The notes under the pieces are model-generated. The model had not been told where the DNA came from, did no database searches, and saw only the letters and a program-made list of their open reading frames with translations. 38,689 nucleotides of DNA. Source: Trichococcus patagoniensis (GTDB taxonomy: Bacteria; Bacillota; Bacilli; Lactobacillales; Aerococcaceae). The stretch spans positions 1-38,689 of the forward strand of contig NZ_QAOM01000024.1 of the NCBI RefSeq assembly GCF_003051085.1, given 5' to 3'. Positions 1 to 8,027 of this stretch are shown piece by piece (the stretch's first letter is position 1; each line of letters starts with the position of its first letter). A program made the position numbers and the translations under genes.

Positions 1-131
1 CCCTTTTGGGTCTTCATTTTTTGTCTATTTCTCTTTTCACCCGGTCCGGTGTGGAATTTAGTTTTACAAACTGGAATTTACTATTGCAAGTAACCACTAT
101 TCCTTGTGTTTGGTTCCCGTCGGCCAAAACA

Positions 132-177
132 GAAAAAATAATACCGGAACAGGGATCCGCATCCAACCCTGTTCCGG
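132..177 (-). terminator. Rho-independent terminator of the L,D-transpeptidase gene
   Basis: A perfect 11-bp stem (CCGGAACAGGG at 144-154 with CCCTGTTCCGG at 167-177) is followed on the minus strand by a U-rich tract (A-run 132-140 on the plus strand). It lies 40 bases past the stop of the minus-strand gene. Bases 1-131 show no convincing gene or site. Confidence 0.85.
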
Positions 178-216
178 CATCTTTTCTGATTTGTTGCTGG
201 CGCCCCTTCGATTCCG

Positions 217-1884
217 TCAATAAACCACGACCGGCGTGCCTACGGAATAGGTATTGTAAAGCGTTTGGACCGCATAGTAAGGGGTATTGACGCAGCCGTG
301 CGATCCCAAATACAGGTAAAGATCGCCGCCGAAGCCTTGGGTTTGCCACGAGGCGTCATGCAAGCCGTAAGCATTGCCCAAAAACGGAATCCAATATTGG
401 ACCGACGATGCATAATCCTCGCCTACCAGGACACTAGGGGATTCCTTATACGGTTGGATCGCGAACAGCCCTCTAGGCGTCGGCATCGAAGGCCGGCCCG
501 TGATGACAGGCGCATTGACGATCTGCTGGCTGCCGATGTAGGCCCAAACGCGCTGGTAAGCGATGCTGATGATGATGTAACTGGATCCAACATAATAATT
601 GGTGCCGGCGTTCGTCCGGAATGTGCCATCCTGCACCGTCCAGTCTGGTCCCGTCGGATAGGTTGGGACAGGCGGAGCAACAGGAACAACCGGAGCGGGC
701 GGCGGTTTCGGTACGTATTTCATGAAGGCTATCGCCGTGTTCCCCGGTGCTGCCGCGTCTTTTTGGACCAATTGCATCTGAACGGCGCTGACGTCATAAT
801 CGTATCCTTGCGTTCCGGCTGTTTCGCCATTCTTGGCCCAATCCAACCAGCCCACACCGGGCACATGGACCTGATAATAAATATCATAGTGGGCAGCCAA
901 TTCATCCGTCAACTGCATTTCGATCCGCTCGATGCGTTGACCTGTTCCTGGCAGTCCGGCTTCCAATCCGTCCTGTGTCCATTCAAACCAACCGTTTTCA
1001 CTTGTGGCGGCACGATAGGAAACCGATCCCGGATACGGTTGGGAATCCAATTTCGCCTGCAAACCTTCCAAAGATTGCGAGGAATCCGGGGAGCCGCTTT
1101 GCGCCGGATTGAGGACCGGATCCTGCCAGCCCGAATCTGTCAGATAACTGCCATAGGAAAGGACCGGTTCGGTACGCTTGATGAAGCTCTGTTCACGTTT
1201 GCCTAAAAAAGTCTGTTCCTTGTTCATCAGAACGATTTCGACTCCTTCAATCGGATAGCGGAAACCGTCCGTTCCGGCTGTCTCGCCGTTTCCAGCCCAA
1301 TCCAGCCATCCGAAGCGGCTCGTTTGGACCCGGTAATACAGATCGTATTGAGCGGCCAAAGCCCCCGTCAGTTTGAATTGCACAGCTTCCATCGATTCGA
1401 TGGTTCCAGTCGTTCCGGCCGTCCCTCCGTTGGAGACATAGCCCGACCAACCGCTGTCCTGCCTGTAGGTCCGGTATGAAATGCTGCCTGCTTCGGCCAA
1501 ATGGGTCAAGCGCACCTGAATGGCTTCGAGCGGCAAAGCCGCCCCGCCGCTGATTGCGCCTTCCTGGACTTCGGACTGCCAACCGCTGTCCTGAACATAA
1601 GTCGTATAAGTTAATTCCGCGCTGCCGGTCGTTGCCGGGGATAGCGGAATTTCCTGCGCCCCCGAAAGGGCAGCGACGCTTCTTGTCTGATGCGTGACAT
1701 AATCCTTGCCGGTTTCGGCAAGCGTTCCATCTATATTTAGGTACGCTGGATCATAAAGCCCCAGCAAACTTTTCTGGAAAACTACACCGTTCTCCAACGA
1801 ATATGCTGGAGCCGCGATGCGGGCAGGGGCTAATCCGGCAACAATGAATAACCCCAACAGAATAAACAAAATGTTTCTTCTCAT
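217..1884 (-). CDS. Secreted L,D-transpeptidase (YkuD domain) with six ChW repeats
   Basis: This is a 555-residue exported protein. It starts with a signal peptide (basic MRRN, then a hydrophobic stretch to about residue 25). Six clostridial hydrophobic W (ChW) repeats follow, recognisable by a GW core and a G-x-TAGT/G-x-E-x-VQxxL tail, at about 70-375. They form two sets of three, each ending in a GWLDWA(G/K)NGETAGT repeat. A proline-rich linker (PPPAPVVPVAPPVP) leads to a C-terminal YkuD domain of about 130 residues with the catalytic signature HDASWQ...SHGCVN. YkuD enzymes use this Cys and His to form 3-3 peptidoglycan cross-links or attach proteins to the wall. ChW repeats are thought to bind surface ligands, so the protein probably acts at the cell wall; that role is inferred. 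A GGGAGGG ribosome site precedes the ATG. The gene is monocistronic with its own terminator. Confidence 0.9.
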   Translation of the reverse strand: MRRNILFILLGLFIVAGLAPARIAAPAYSLENGVVFQKSLLGLYDPAYLNIDGTLAETGKDYVTHQTRSVAALSGAQEIPLSPATTGSAELTYTTYVQDSGWQSEVQEGAISGGAALPLEAIQVRLTHLAEAGSISYRTYRQDSGWSGYVSNGGTAGTTGTIESMEAVQFKLTGALAAQYDLYYRVQTSRFGWLDWAGNGETAGTDGFRYPIEGVEIVLMNKEQTFLGKREQSFIKRTEPVLSYGSYLTDSGWQDPVLNPAQSGSPDSSQSLEGLQAKLDSQPYPGSVSYRAATSENGWFEWTQDGLEAGLPGTGQRIERIEMQLTDELAAHYDIYYQVHVPGVGWLDWAKNGETAGTQGYDYDVSAVQMQLVQKDAAAPGNTAIAFMKYVPKPPPAPVVPVAPPVPTYPTGPDWTVQDGTFRTNAGTNYYVGSSYIIISIAYQRVWAYIGSQQIVNAPVITGRPSMPTPRGLFAIQPYKESPSVLVGEDYASSVQYWIPFLGNAYGLHDASWQTQGFGGDLYLYLGSHGCVNTPYYAVQTLYNTYSVGTPVVVY

Positions 1885-1960
1885 CGAAATCCCTCCCTAT
1901 ACTACCGGGCCGTAAGCGACAAATAATGGAATGCCTATACACAAACGCTTTCTTTTCTCT

Positions 1961-1966
1961 ATTATA
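1961..1966 (-). promoter_or_regulatory. Probable -10 element of the L,D-transpeptidase gene
   Basis: On the minus strand the hexamer is TATAAT with an upstream TGG, an extended -10 type, about 77 bases before the start codon. No good -35 is visible; a T-rich run precedes it. The leader between it and the gene contains AAAGCGTTTGTG, a weak resemblance to a catabolite-responsive element. Confidence 0.5.
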
Positions 1967-2010
1967 CCAAACTATCCCCCGTAAAAAAAACACAAGCACT
2001 GACCGCTCTC

Positions 2011-2146
2011 CTCCGGTGAACGCTGGCTTCGCCGGAGGAGAGGCCAACATTTAGTTTGCATTCTCCGATGAGATCGGCTTGTCCGGAGTTCAAAGCGATA
2101 GTTACCGGCGTGCTCCCGTGAACGCCCACCTCGCCGGAGTTGGCAC
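2011..2146. repeat. Dispersed palindromic repeat, family A, copy 1
   Basis: The element has three hairpin-like modules. The first pairs CTCCGGTGAA (2011-2020) with TTCGCCGGAG (2028-2037). The second centres on CTCCGATGAG...GTCCGGAG. The third, TGCTCCCGTGAACG...CTCGCCGGAG, is degenerate. Between modules are shared segments such as GCCAACA and AGTTACCGG. A closely similar element lies at 31328-31464 and a shortened one at 18369-18450. It sits in the 357-bp space between the transpeptidase promoter and the recQ terminator and has no coding capacity that looks real. Confidence 0.75.
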
Positions 2147-2188
2147 TCGAATCTTTAGCGATCCTCCGGCCAGTAGTCAGCCGAAACG

Positions 2189-2222
2189 CAAAAATGGAGC
2201 TGCCTCCGATTGAGACAGCCCC
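2189..2222 (-). terminator. Terminator downstream of recQ
   Basis: On the minus strand GGGGCTG and CAGCTCC (one G-U pair) close a stem with an inner CTC/GAG helix, followed by ATTTTTG. It lies about 20 bases after the recQ stop. Confidence 0.65.
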
Positions 2223-2241
2223 CAAATTTTTCTGATGCATG

Positions 2242-4446
2242 CTACTGTTCTCTTTTCCGGAAAGCCAGCACCATCCCGATCTGGAAATAGCTGTAGTCAT
2301 CCCCCAGTTTTTCCTTGAGTGGTTTCAGATGCTGATCCTCCGCTTCCTCGATCGCTCTGGCGATGGCCTCCGTCTGTTCGTCCGTGACGAAATCCATCAA
2401 ATGCATTTCGTAGGCCGACTGTTCGGCCAAGTTGCGGAAATGGTTTTCGACTGTCATCCGCGCCAATCCTCGGATGACAATGATTTCCTCGACCGTCTTG
2501 CCTTCTTGATACAGGCGATAGGTTTCCTCAAAAGTGGTGCCGGCGTAATTTTTCTGCGCCGGTTTCGGGCGTTTTGCCTTATGTTCCGGATTTCCCGCCT
2601 GGCCATTCTCCTCTTTCTGCTCCGACAATTTCTGCTGCAGAACCGATGCGGCATCAGGAAATTCCTTCACGTAATCGGAAATGACGCCCATGAATACTTC
2701 GCCGTAGCGTTCCAGCTTCGTTTCGCCGACCCCGGACAGGCGCAGGAAGGCCTCATCATCAGTCGGAAAGTTGCGGGCCATCTCATGCAGCGTGCTATCC
2801 GAAAAGACGATATAGGAAGGGATTCCATGCTCATTCGCCATTTCCGTACGCACACTGCGCAGACGGTCGAACAGCTCGGTATCGTACAAGCCGCCTCCGC
2901 TCTGTTTGGCGGTGCCCTTCCCGGTTTCGACCGCATAGGACATCCCGACTTTTTTACCTTCCTTCAGGATTTCCAGCGCTTTCGGAGTGACTTGGATCAA
3001 CGGATACTGATCGCCTGTCACCTGCAGGTATTCATCCGCAATCAATACCCCGATCATTTCGCGGATTTCCCCATCATTATAAGCGCTCATCAAGCCGTAT
3101 GTCTTCAGCTTATCCAGCCCGAAATCGGTGATGCCCTTCTGTTTGCTCCCAGTCAGGATGCCGATGATTTTCTGGACGCCGTAACGTCCGCGCACCCGCA
3201 CGACGCAGGAAAGGATTTTTTGGGCTTCTTCGGTGATGTCTATCTGCTCCGTGCGGCGCAGACAATTGGAGCAGTGTTGGCAATTCAGCTCAGCTGTCGT
3301 TTCGCCAAAATATTCAAGGATGTACCGGCGCAGACATTGGTTCGTGTAACAGTAATTGATCATCTTGTTCAATTTATTGGTCGCTTCGCTGTCATTCGTC
3401 TTGCTGTTCAGCAACTGGTTGATGATGATATCCTGCGTCGAAAACAGCAGGATGACACGCGCTTCCTCTCCGTCACGACCCGCCCTTCCGGCTTCTTGGT
3501 AATAGCTTTCGATGTTTTTGGGCATGTTGTAGTGGTAAACGGTCCGCACATTGCTTTTGTCGATCCCCATGCCGAAAGCATTCGTTGCGACCATGATCGG
3601 CTTGCGGTCGAACAGGAAATCATCCTGATTCCGCTGGCGCTCGTGTTCCGGCAGCCCGGCATGGTAAAGCGTCACAGCAAAGCCTTTTTGTTCCAATTTC
3701 TTCTGGACCGATTCCACATTTTTTCTGGTCGAACAATAGATGATGCTCGCTTCTTTCGGGTTGAGGTCCTTCACGAGGAACTTGAACTTGTCGGCGGGTT
3801 TTTCCACGCTGAAGGCCAAATTGCTGCGGTCGAAACCGGTCACCAACCGGAAAGGATTTTGCAGGCGCAATTGGACCAGTATATCGTCCTGCACCGGTTC
3901 GGTGGCCGTGGCGGTGAAGGCGGCAACCATCGGACGTCTGTCGAACAGATCGTACAGCCGGGCCACACCTTGGTAGGCAGGGCGGAAATCGCTGCCCCAT
4001 TGCGAGATACAGTGGGCCTCATCGACCACCAGCAACGGCACCTTCACAAAGCGCAAGGCATTCATGAATGACTCGTTGTCTATTCGTTCCGGCGCGATGT
4101 AGAGCAGTTTGAGCTGGCCGGAACGCATGTCATCCATCAATTGCAGAAACTCTTCTCTGGAAAGCGTGCTGTTCAGGTACGCCGCGGCAATCCCCATTTC
4201 CCGCAGGCTGTCTACCTGATCCTTCATCAAGGACACGAGCGGGGATACGACGATCGTCATGCCGTCCAGCAGCAGCGCCGGCAGTTGGTAGCAGAGCGAC
4301 TTGCCCCCGCTCGTCGGCATGATCCCGAGCACATCATTCCCCTGCAGCGTGTTCGTGATCAGCTCCTCTTGGCCTTCCCGGAAGCTGTCATACCCGAAAT
4401 ATTTTTTTAGCGTCGCGTACAGTAATTCTTTATCAACCACTTGCAT
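2242..4446 (-). CDS. recQ: ATP-dependent DNA helicase RecQ, with C-terminal HTH extension
   Basis: This 734-residue protein is a superfamily 2 3'-5' helicase that unwinds recombination and replication intermediates. Visible motifs are Walker A PTSGGKS (about 44-50), DEAH (142-145), SAT-type TATAT, and motif VI YQEAGRAGRDG. A zinc-binding RQC cysteine set (CYTNQC...CQHCSNC) follows, then the winged-helix RQC region and an HRDC domain (about 520-600). After a charged linker comes a YpbB-like helix-turn-helix (TFEETYRLYQEGKTVEEI). The HTH tail is typical of some Firmicute RecQ proteins, and the length (about 600 plus the extension) fits. The ATG lies only a few bases after AAGG, so an internal GTG two codons later is possible. 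Confidence 0.96.
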   Translation of the reverse strand: MQVVDKELLYATLKKYFGYDSFREGQEELITNTLQGNDVLGIMPTSGGKSLCYQLPALLLDGMTIVVSPLVSLMKDQVDSLREMGIAAAYLNSTLSREEFLQLMDDMRSGQLKLLYIAPERIDNESFMNALRFVKVPLLVVDEAHCISQWGSDFRPAYQGVARLYDLFDRRPMVAAFTATATEPVQDDILVQLRLQNPFRLVTGFDRSNLAFSVEKPADKFKFLVKDLNPKEASIIYCSTRKNVESVQKKLEQKGFAVTLYHAGLPEHERQRNQDDFLFDRKPIMVATNAFGMGIDKSNVRTVYHYNMPKNIESYYQEAGRAGRDGEEARVILLFSTQDIIINQLLNSKTNDSEATNKLNKMINYCYTNQCLRRYILEYFGETTAELNCQHCSNCLRRTEQIDITEEAQKILSCVVRVRGRYGVQKIIGILTGSKQKGITDFGLDKLKTYGLMSAYNDGEIREMIGVLIADEYLQVTGDQYPLIQVTPKALEILKEGKKVGMSYAVETGKGTAKQSGGGLYDTELFDRLRSVRTEMANEHGIPSYIVFSDSTLHEMARNFPTDDEAFLRLSGVGETKLERYGEVFMGVISDYVKEFPDAASVLQQKLSEQKEENGQAGNPEHKAKRPKPAQKNYAGTTFEETYRLYQEGKTVEEIIVIRGLARMTVENHFRNLAEQSAYEMHLMDFVTDEQTEAIARAIEEAEDQHLKPLKEKLGDDYSYFQIGMVLAFRKREQ

Positions 4447-4655
4447 CCATCCTTAATTGTTTATCTTTTCTTATTGACCGAATATTCCTGAACGGCCTTG
4501 CCTTTAGACTTTACTCAAGAAAGCAATGGCAAACCATCAGAAATGACCTCCTCATCATATCACATCCGCAGCCTATTTTTCCCGCACAAAAATAGTACGG
4601 CACTCCCCGATCGAAGCCTTCATTGATAAAATATGCAGATTATCCGCCTTAAGTT

Positions 4656-4680
4656 TTGACGTGTGGTATATAATTGTAAG
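4656..4680 (+). promoter_or_regulatory. Probable selD promoter (extended -10)
   Basis: TGGTATATAAT at 4664-4674 gives an extended -10 (TGnTATATA) overlapping a consensus TATAAT at 4669-4674. TTGACG at 4656 is too close to be its -35. The start codon is about 40 bases downstream. The rest of the 4447-4700 spacer between divergent recQ and selD shows no gene. Confidence 0.55.
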
Positions 4681-4713
4681 GTGAATACGTCATGACCTAC
4701 AGGAGTGAACAAT

Positions 4714-5745
4714 ATGGAACAGGAATTATCAAATGAACTATTTATCTGCGGGGGGTGCAATGCGAAGATCGGCCCCGGCGTGCTGGGCGACCTGCTCAGC
4801 CAGTTTCCGAAACAGGAGAACCCGAATTTTTTGGTTGGTTTCGATTCGTCCGATGATGCGGCTGTGTTCCGGATAGACGCCGAGACGGCCATGATCCAGA
4901 CGTTGGACTTCTTTCCCGCGATGGTTGCGGATGCCTCGCTTTTCGGGGAAATTGCAGCAGCCAACGCATTGAGCGATGTATTTGCGATGGGCGGCGAAGT
5001 GCTGACGGCCATGAACATCGTCTGCTGGCCCGAAACAAAAAGCACCGATACACTCGGGAAAATTTTGGCTGGCGGCTTCAAGAAAGTCCAAGAAGCAGGC
5101 GGCGTGCTGGTCGGCGGACATTCGATCCACGACCCCCAGCCCAAATACGGCCTCTCGGTATTGGGAAGAGTCCATCCCAATCGGATCTACCGGAATGACA
5201 CGTGCATCCCAGGCGATGTCCTGCTGTTGACGAAACCATTGGGGACCGGCATCATCACAACGGCCTACAGCGCCGGGGAAATGGCCCAGGACGCCTTCGA
5301 TGCAGCAGTCACCTCGATGACGACGCTGAACCGTTATGCGGCGGAAGTACTGAAAAAGCATACCGTCCACAGCTGCACGGATATCACCGGCTTCGGCTTG
5401 TTGGGGCATCTGTCGGAAATGGTCAGCGACCGCTGTTCAGCAACCGTTTACGCCGACAGCGTGCCTTGTCTGATCGGAGCCTATCAGGGAGCCAAGGAAT
5501 TCCTGATCACAGCCGGCGGGCAGCGCAACCGGAATCACCTGGAAGCCGATGTGGCTTTCCGGATCGATGACTACGCCTTGGAGGAGATCCTCTTCGACCC
5601 GCAGACATCCGGCGGCCTGCTGGTGAGCGTCCCGGTCGAAGAAGCGGCCGCTCTGCTTGCCGAAATCGAGGCTTTGGGCTTGCCCTGCGGCATCATCGGC
5701 GAAGTGACCGAAAAAAGCGACAAAAAGATCACCGTGGTCCATTAA
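4714..5745 (+). CDS. selD: Selenide, water dikinase (selenophosphate synthetase)
   Basis: SelD makes selenophosphate from selenide and ATP, the activated selenium donor for selenouridine, selenocysteine and selenium-dependent molybdenum hydroxylases. The 343-residue protein carries the N-terminal motif CGGCNAKIGPG. Cys15 and Lys18 match the catalytic Cys17 and Lys20 of E. coli SelD, so this is the Cys and not the Sec form. Also visible are FDSSDDAAVF, TLDFFPAMV, LSDVFAMGG, a GGHSI motif, TDITGFGLLGHL and DPQTSGGLL, all family hallmarks. ATG 4714 is chosen because AGGAG (4701-4705) is spaced 8 bases from it; a GTG at 4705 would overlap that site. It is first in a cluster with yedF, a DUF3343 gene and a desulfurase. 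Confidence 0.97.
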   Translation: MEQELSNELFICGGCNAKIGPGVLGDLLSQFPKQENPNFLVGFDSSDDAAVFRIDAETAMIQTLDFFPAMVADASLFGEIAAANALSDVFAMGGEVLTAMNIVCWPETKSTDTLGKILAGGFKKVQEAGGVLVGGHSIHDPQPKYGLSVLGRVHPNRIYRNDTCIPGDVLLLTKPLGTGIITTAYSAGEMAQDAFDAAVTSMTTLNRYAAEVLKKHTVHSCTDITGFGLLGHLSEMVSDRCSATVYADSVPCLIGAYQGAKEFLITAGGQRNRNHLEADVAFRIDDYALEEILFDPQTSGGLLVSVPVEEAAALLAEIEALGLPCGIIGEVTEKSDKKITVVH

Positions 5746-5759
5746 ACAAGAAAAGCGGA

Positions 5760-5861
5760 ACGGGTTCGTTCAGCCCTGAAAGAAATTTAGGAAATCGGTC
5801 CGACTGAGCATCGAAGAGCGCAATAGGACCGATTTATCTAATTTCCGAAGGGCTAACCCGT
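5760..5861 (+). other. Long imperfect hairpin between selD and yedF
   Basis: Nested inverted segments pair across about 100 bases: ACGGGTT with AACCCGT at the base, CAGCCCT with AGGGCT, AAATTTAG with CTAATTT, and a perfect inner AAATCGGTCC with GGACCGATTT. They enclose a loop of about 22 bases. There is no U-tract after the last arm, so it is not a standard terminator. It fills the first half of the 227-bp gap. A small hairpin (ATGCA/TGCAT, about 5926-5939) and the yedF ribosome site fill the rest. Confidence 0.7.
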
Positions 5862-5972
5862 GAAGCTAGCCAACACTTTGGAATGTATGGAATATTTTAC
5901 CAACCTGTAAAACAATTGCAGTGATGCACTTCTGCATTCAAAATAATATAACTTTACCAGGAGGAAACAAGC

Positions 5973-6596
5973 ATGAAAAAAATAGATGCAGTCGGACAGG
6001 CTTGTCCGATGCCGGTCATTCTGACCAAACGGGCTTTGAAGGAGAGCAATGGAGAGACGGTCCTCATCAGCGTGGATAATGAGATTGCGACGCAGAATCT
6101 TGCCAAGATGGCGGAGCAGCTGAAACTTTCCGTCCAAGTCAAAAAAATCAACGATTCCCTTTATGAAGTCCAGCTTTCGGATCCGAATTCCGGCAACGAA
6201 TCACACACCGCCGAACACACTGCGCTTCCGGAGCAAAGCGCCGACACAATCGCAACATCGGGCACAAGTTATGTCGTCGTATTGAACAGCGACTTCATCG
6301 GCAACGGCAGCGAAGAATTGGGCCGCACACTGATGAAAAGCTTCCTCTTCTCCCTGACGGAGCAGGAAGTCCTGCCCGACAAAGTGCTTTGCTACAATGC
6401 CGGCGCGCTGCTGACGGCGGAAGGCTCGCCCGTGTTGGAAGACCTTAAAGCGCTGGAGGAAGATGGCGTCGAGGTGCTGACGTGCGGCATCTGCGGGGAA
6501 TTCTATGGCGTGAAGGACAAATTGGCTGTGGGCACTTTCACGAACATGTACCGCATCGTTGAAATCCTGCGCACCGCCAAGACCGTATCGCCATGA
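5973..6596 (+). CDS. yedF: Selenium metabolism protein YedF (TusA-like plus DsrE-like domains)
   Basis: This 207-residue protein has an N-terminal TusA/SirA-like domain (1-70) with the sulfur- or selenium-carrying Cys11 in the motif GQACPMPVILTKRAL. After a polar linker (about 70-98) comes a C-terminal DsrE/F-like domain, which includes a CGICGEFYG motif with two cysteines. This architecture matches the YedF family, which tracks with selD in genomes and is proposed to shuttle selenium as a perselenide. Its exact chemistry is not established. AGGAGG lies 8 bases before the ATG. The stop overlaps the next gene's start (ATGA), so the two are probably translationally coupled. Confidence 0.93.
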   Translation: MKKIDAVGQACPMPVILTKRALKESNGETVLISVDNEIATQNLAKMAEQLKLSVQVKKINDSLYEVQLSDPNSGNESHTAEHTALPEQSADTIATSGTSYVVVLNSDFIGNGSEELGRTLMKSFLFSLTEQEVLPDKVLCYNAGALLTAEGSPVLEDLKALEEDGVEVLTCGICGEFYGVKDKLAVGTFTNMYRIVEILRTAKTVSP

Positions 6597-6865
6597 TCGA
6601 CCGCAGACACTACGGCATCGTCGCATTTCCGACTTCCCAGGCCGCTGCAGCCGCTGAAGCTGTTGTCCTCGATGCCGGTCGGGAATGCCGGCTGATCCCT
6701 ATGCCTGAACAGATTTCGGCCGGATGTGGACTTGTGCTGCAGACGCATCTAGCCGAACTGACTGCTGTCCGCTTGTTGTTGTCGGAGCGTTCCATTTCCA
6801 ATGATGGCTGCTACGAAGTGCGCTTTGAGAACCAGAAAAAATCCGTGGAGGGATGGCATGACTGA
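6593..6865 (+). CDS. DUF3343 protein, putative Se/S carrier
   Basis: This small 90-residue protein matches the DUF3343 pattern: a short N-terminal strand (YGIVAFPTSQAAAAAEAV), a RLIPMPEQISAGCGL motif with a single conserved cysteine, and a short C-terminal region. DUF3343 proteins co-occur with SelD, YedF and class V desulfurases and have been suggested to carry selenium or sulfur on the cysteine. No biochemical role is firmly assigned. The start overlaps the yedF stop by 4 bases and the end overlaps the desulfurase start by 8 bases, so it lies inside a tight three-gene coupled unit. Confidence 0.88.
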   Translation: MIDRRHYGIVAFPTSQAAAAAEAVVLDAGRECRLIPMPEQISAGCGLVLQTHLAELTAVRLLLSERSISNDGCYEVRFENQKKSVEGWHD

Positions 6866-8018
6866 ACTCTATTATTTTGACAACAGCGCAACCACGCTGA
6901 AGAAGCCGGCTGCGGTGGCTGAAGCTGTCTATCACGCCATCGCCGATGGTCAGCTCGGCAACCCGGCCCGGGGAAGCCACACTGTTTCCTTGAATGCGCT
7001 GCGGTTGACGGAGATGCTGCGCCAAAAAACGGCCGCCCTATTCGGAGCGCCGGATGCGGCAAATGTCGCTTTCACGGCCAATGCGACCGCCTCGCTGAAC
7101 ATGGTCCTGAAGGGTTTGCTGAAGCCGGCGGACCACATCATCACCACTGTGACGGAGCACAACGCCGTCCTGCGTCCGCTTTACCAACTGGAGGAACAGG
7201 GCGCTGCCCTTTCTTTTGTCGGCGTCGATGAAAAAGGTGTGCTCCGTTACGCTGATTTTGAGCGCCTGTTGCGCCCCGATACCCGTGCCGTCGTGGTCAA
7301 CCACGCTTCGAACGTCACCGGAAATGCGGTTGATTTGGAACGGATCGGCCATTTCTGTCGCGAACACGATCTGTTGTTCATCGTTGATGCTTCCCAAAGC
7401 GCAGGCGTCCTTGCCATCGACATGGTCCGGCAGCACATCGACGTGCTCTGCTTCACGGGGCACAAAAGTCTCTATGGCCCGCAAGGAACCGGCGGCATCT
7501 GTCTCGGGAACCGGCCGTTGGATTTCGTGCCGGTGTTCACGGGCGGCAGCGGCTTCCATTCTTTCGACAAAAAGTACCCTGCGCAGATGCCGACACTGTT
7601 CGAGGCCGGCACCCAGAATGTCCACGGCTTGGCGGGCCTTTCCGCCGGTTTGGATTACATCAGGCAAAAAGGGCTGGATACAATCAGCCGGCAGCTGAAG
7701 GAGCTGACTTTCCGCTTCCATGACCAGATCAAGGATATCCCGGGAATCACCCTCTACGGTCATTTTGATGAAACAGCGGAACGCGCGCCGGTCGTCTCGC
7801 TGAATTTGGAGGGCTGGTCCTCCGGCGACCTCAGCGATGCGCTCTTCATGGATTACGCGATTGCGGTTCGCCCGGGCGCCCATTGCGCCCCGCTCATCCA
7901 TCAAGCCTTCGGAACAGAAAAAACCGGCATGGTCCGCTTCAGCTTCTCCAGCTTCAACACAGTGGAAGAAATAGACTATGCAGCCAAAGCGCTCAGGATT
8001 TTAGCAGAAGAAGGCTAA
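6858..8018 (+). CDS. Class V aminotransferase, selenium-cluster cysteine desulfurase (EF2568-like)
   Basis: This is a PLP enzyme of 386 residues in the cysteine desulfurase/selenocysteine lyase superfamily. Visible are YFDNSATT at the N-terminus, TEHNA (His101), the cofactor-binding Asp in VDASQSAG (177), the Schiff-base Lys203 in TGHKSLYG, and the catalytic cysteine near 343 in RPGAHCAP. In selD loci such as that of Enterococcus faecalis this family is thought to mobilise sulfur or selenium for the neighbouring carriers. Assignment as a selenocysteine lyase rather than a cysteine desulfurase cannot be decided from sequence. ATG 6858 follows GGAGGG; upstream in-frame codons lie inside the DUF3343 gene. 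It is the last gene before the tandem repeat array. Confidence 0.92.
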   Translation: MTELYYFDNSATTLKKPAAVAEAVYHAIADGQLGNPARGSHTVSLNALRLTEMLRQKTAALFGAPDAANVAFTANATASLNMVLKGLLKPADHIITTVTEHNAVLRPLYQLEEQGAALSFVGVDEKGVLRYADFERLLRPDTRAVVVNHASNVTGNAVDLERIGHFCREHDLLFIVDASQSAGVLAIDMVRQHIDVLCFTGHKSLYGPQGTGGICLGNRPLDFVPVFTGGSGFHSFDKKYPAQMPTLFEAGTQNVHGLAGLSAGLDYIRQKGLDTISRQLKELTFRFHDQIKDIPGITLYGHFDETAERAPVVSLNLEGWSSGDLSDALFMDYAIAVRPGAHCAPLIHQAFGTEKTGMVRFSFSSFNTVEEIDYAAKALRILAEEG

Positions 8019-8027
8019 TAGTCAAAG

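Noticed and set aside
2239-4071. 610-codon open frame on the plus strand opposite recQ
   Set aside because: It is the antisense shadow of recQ, with no ribosome site or recognisable domain; recQ has all helicase motifs.
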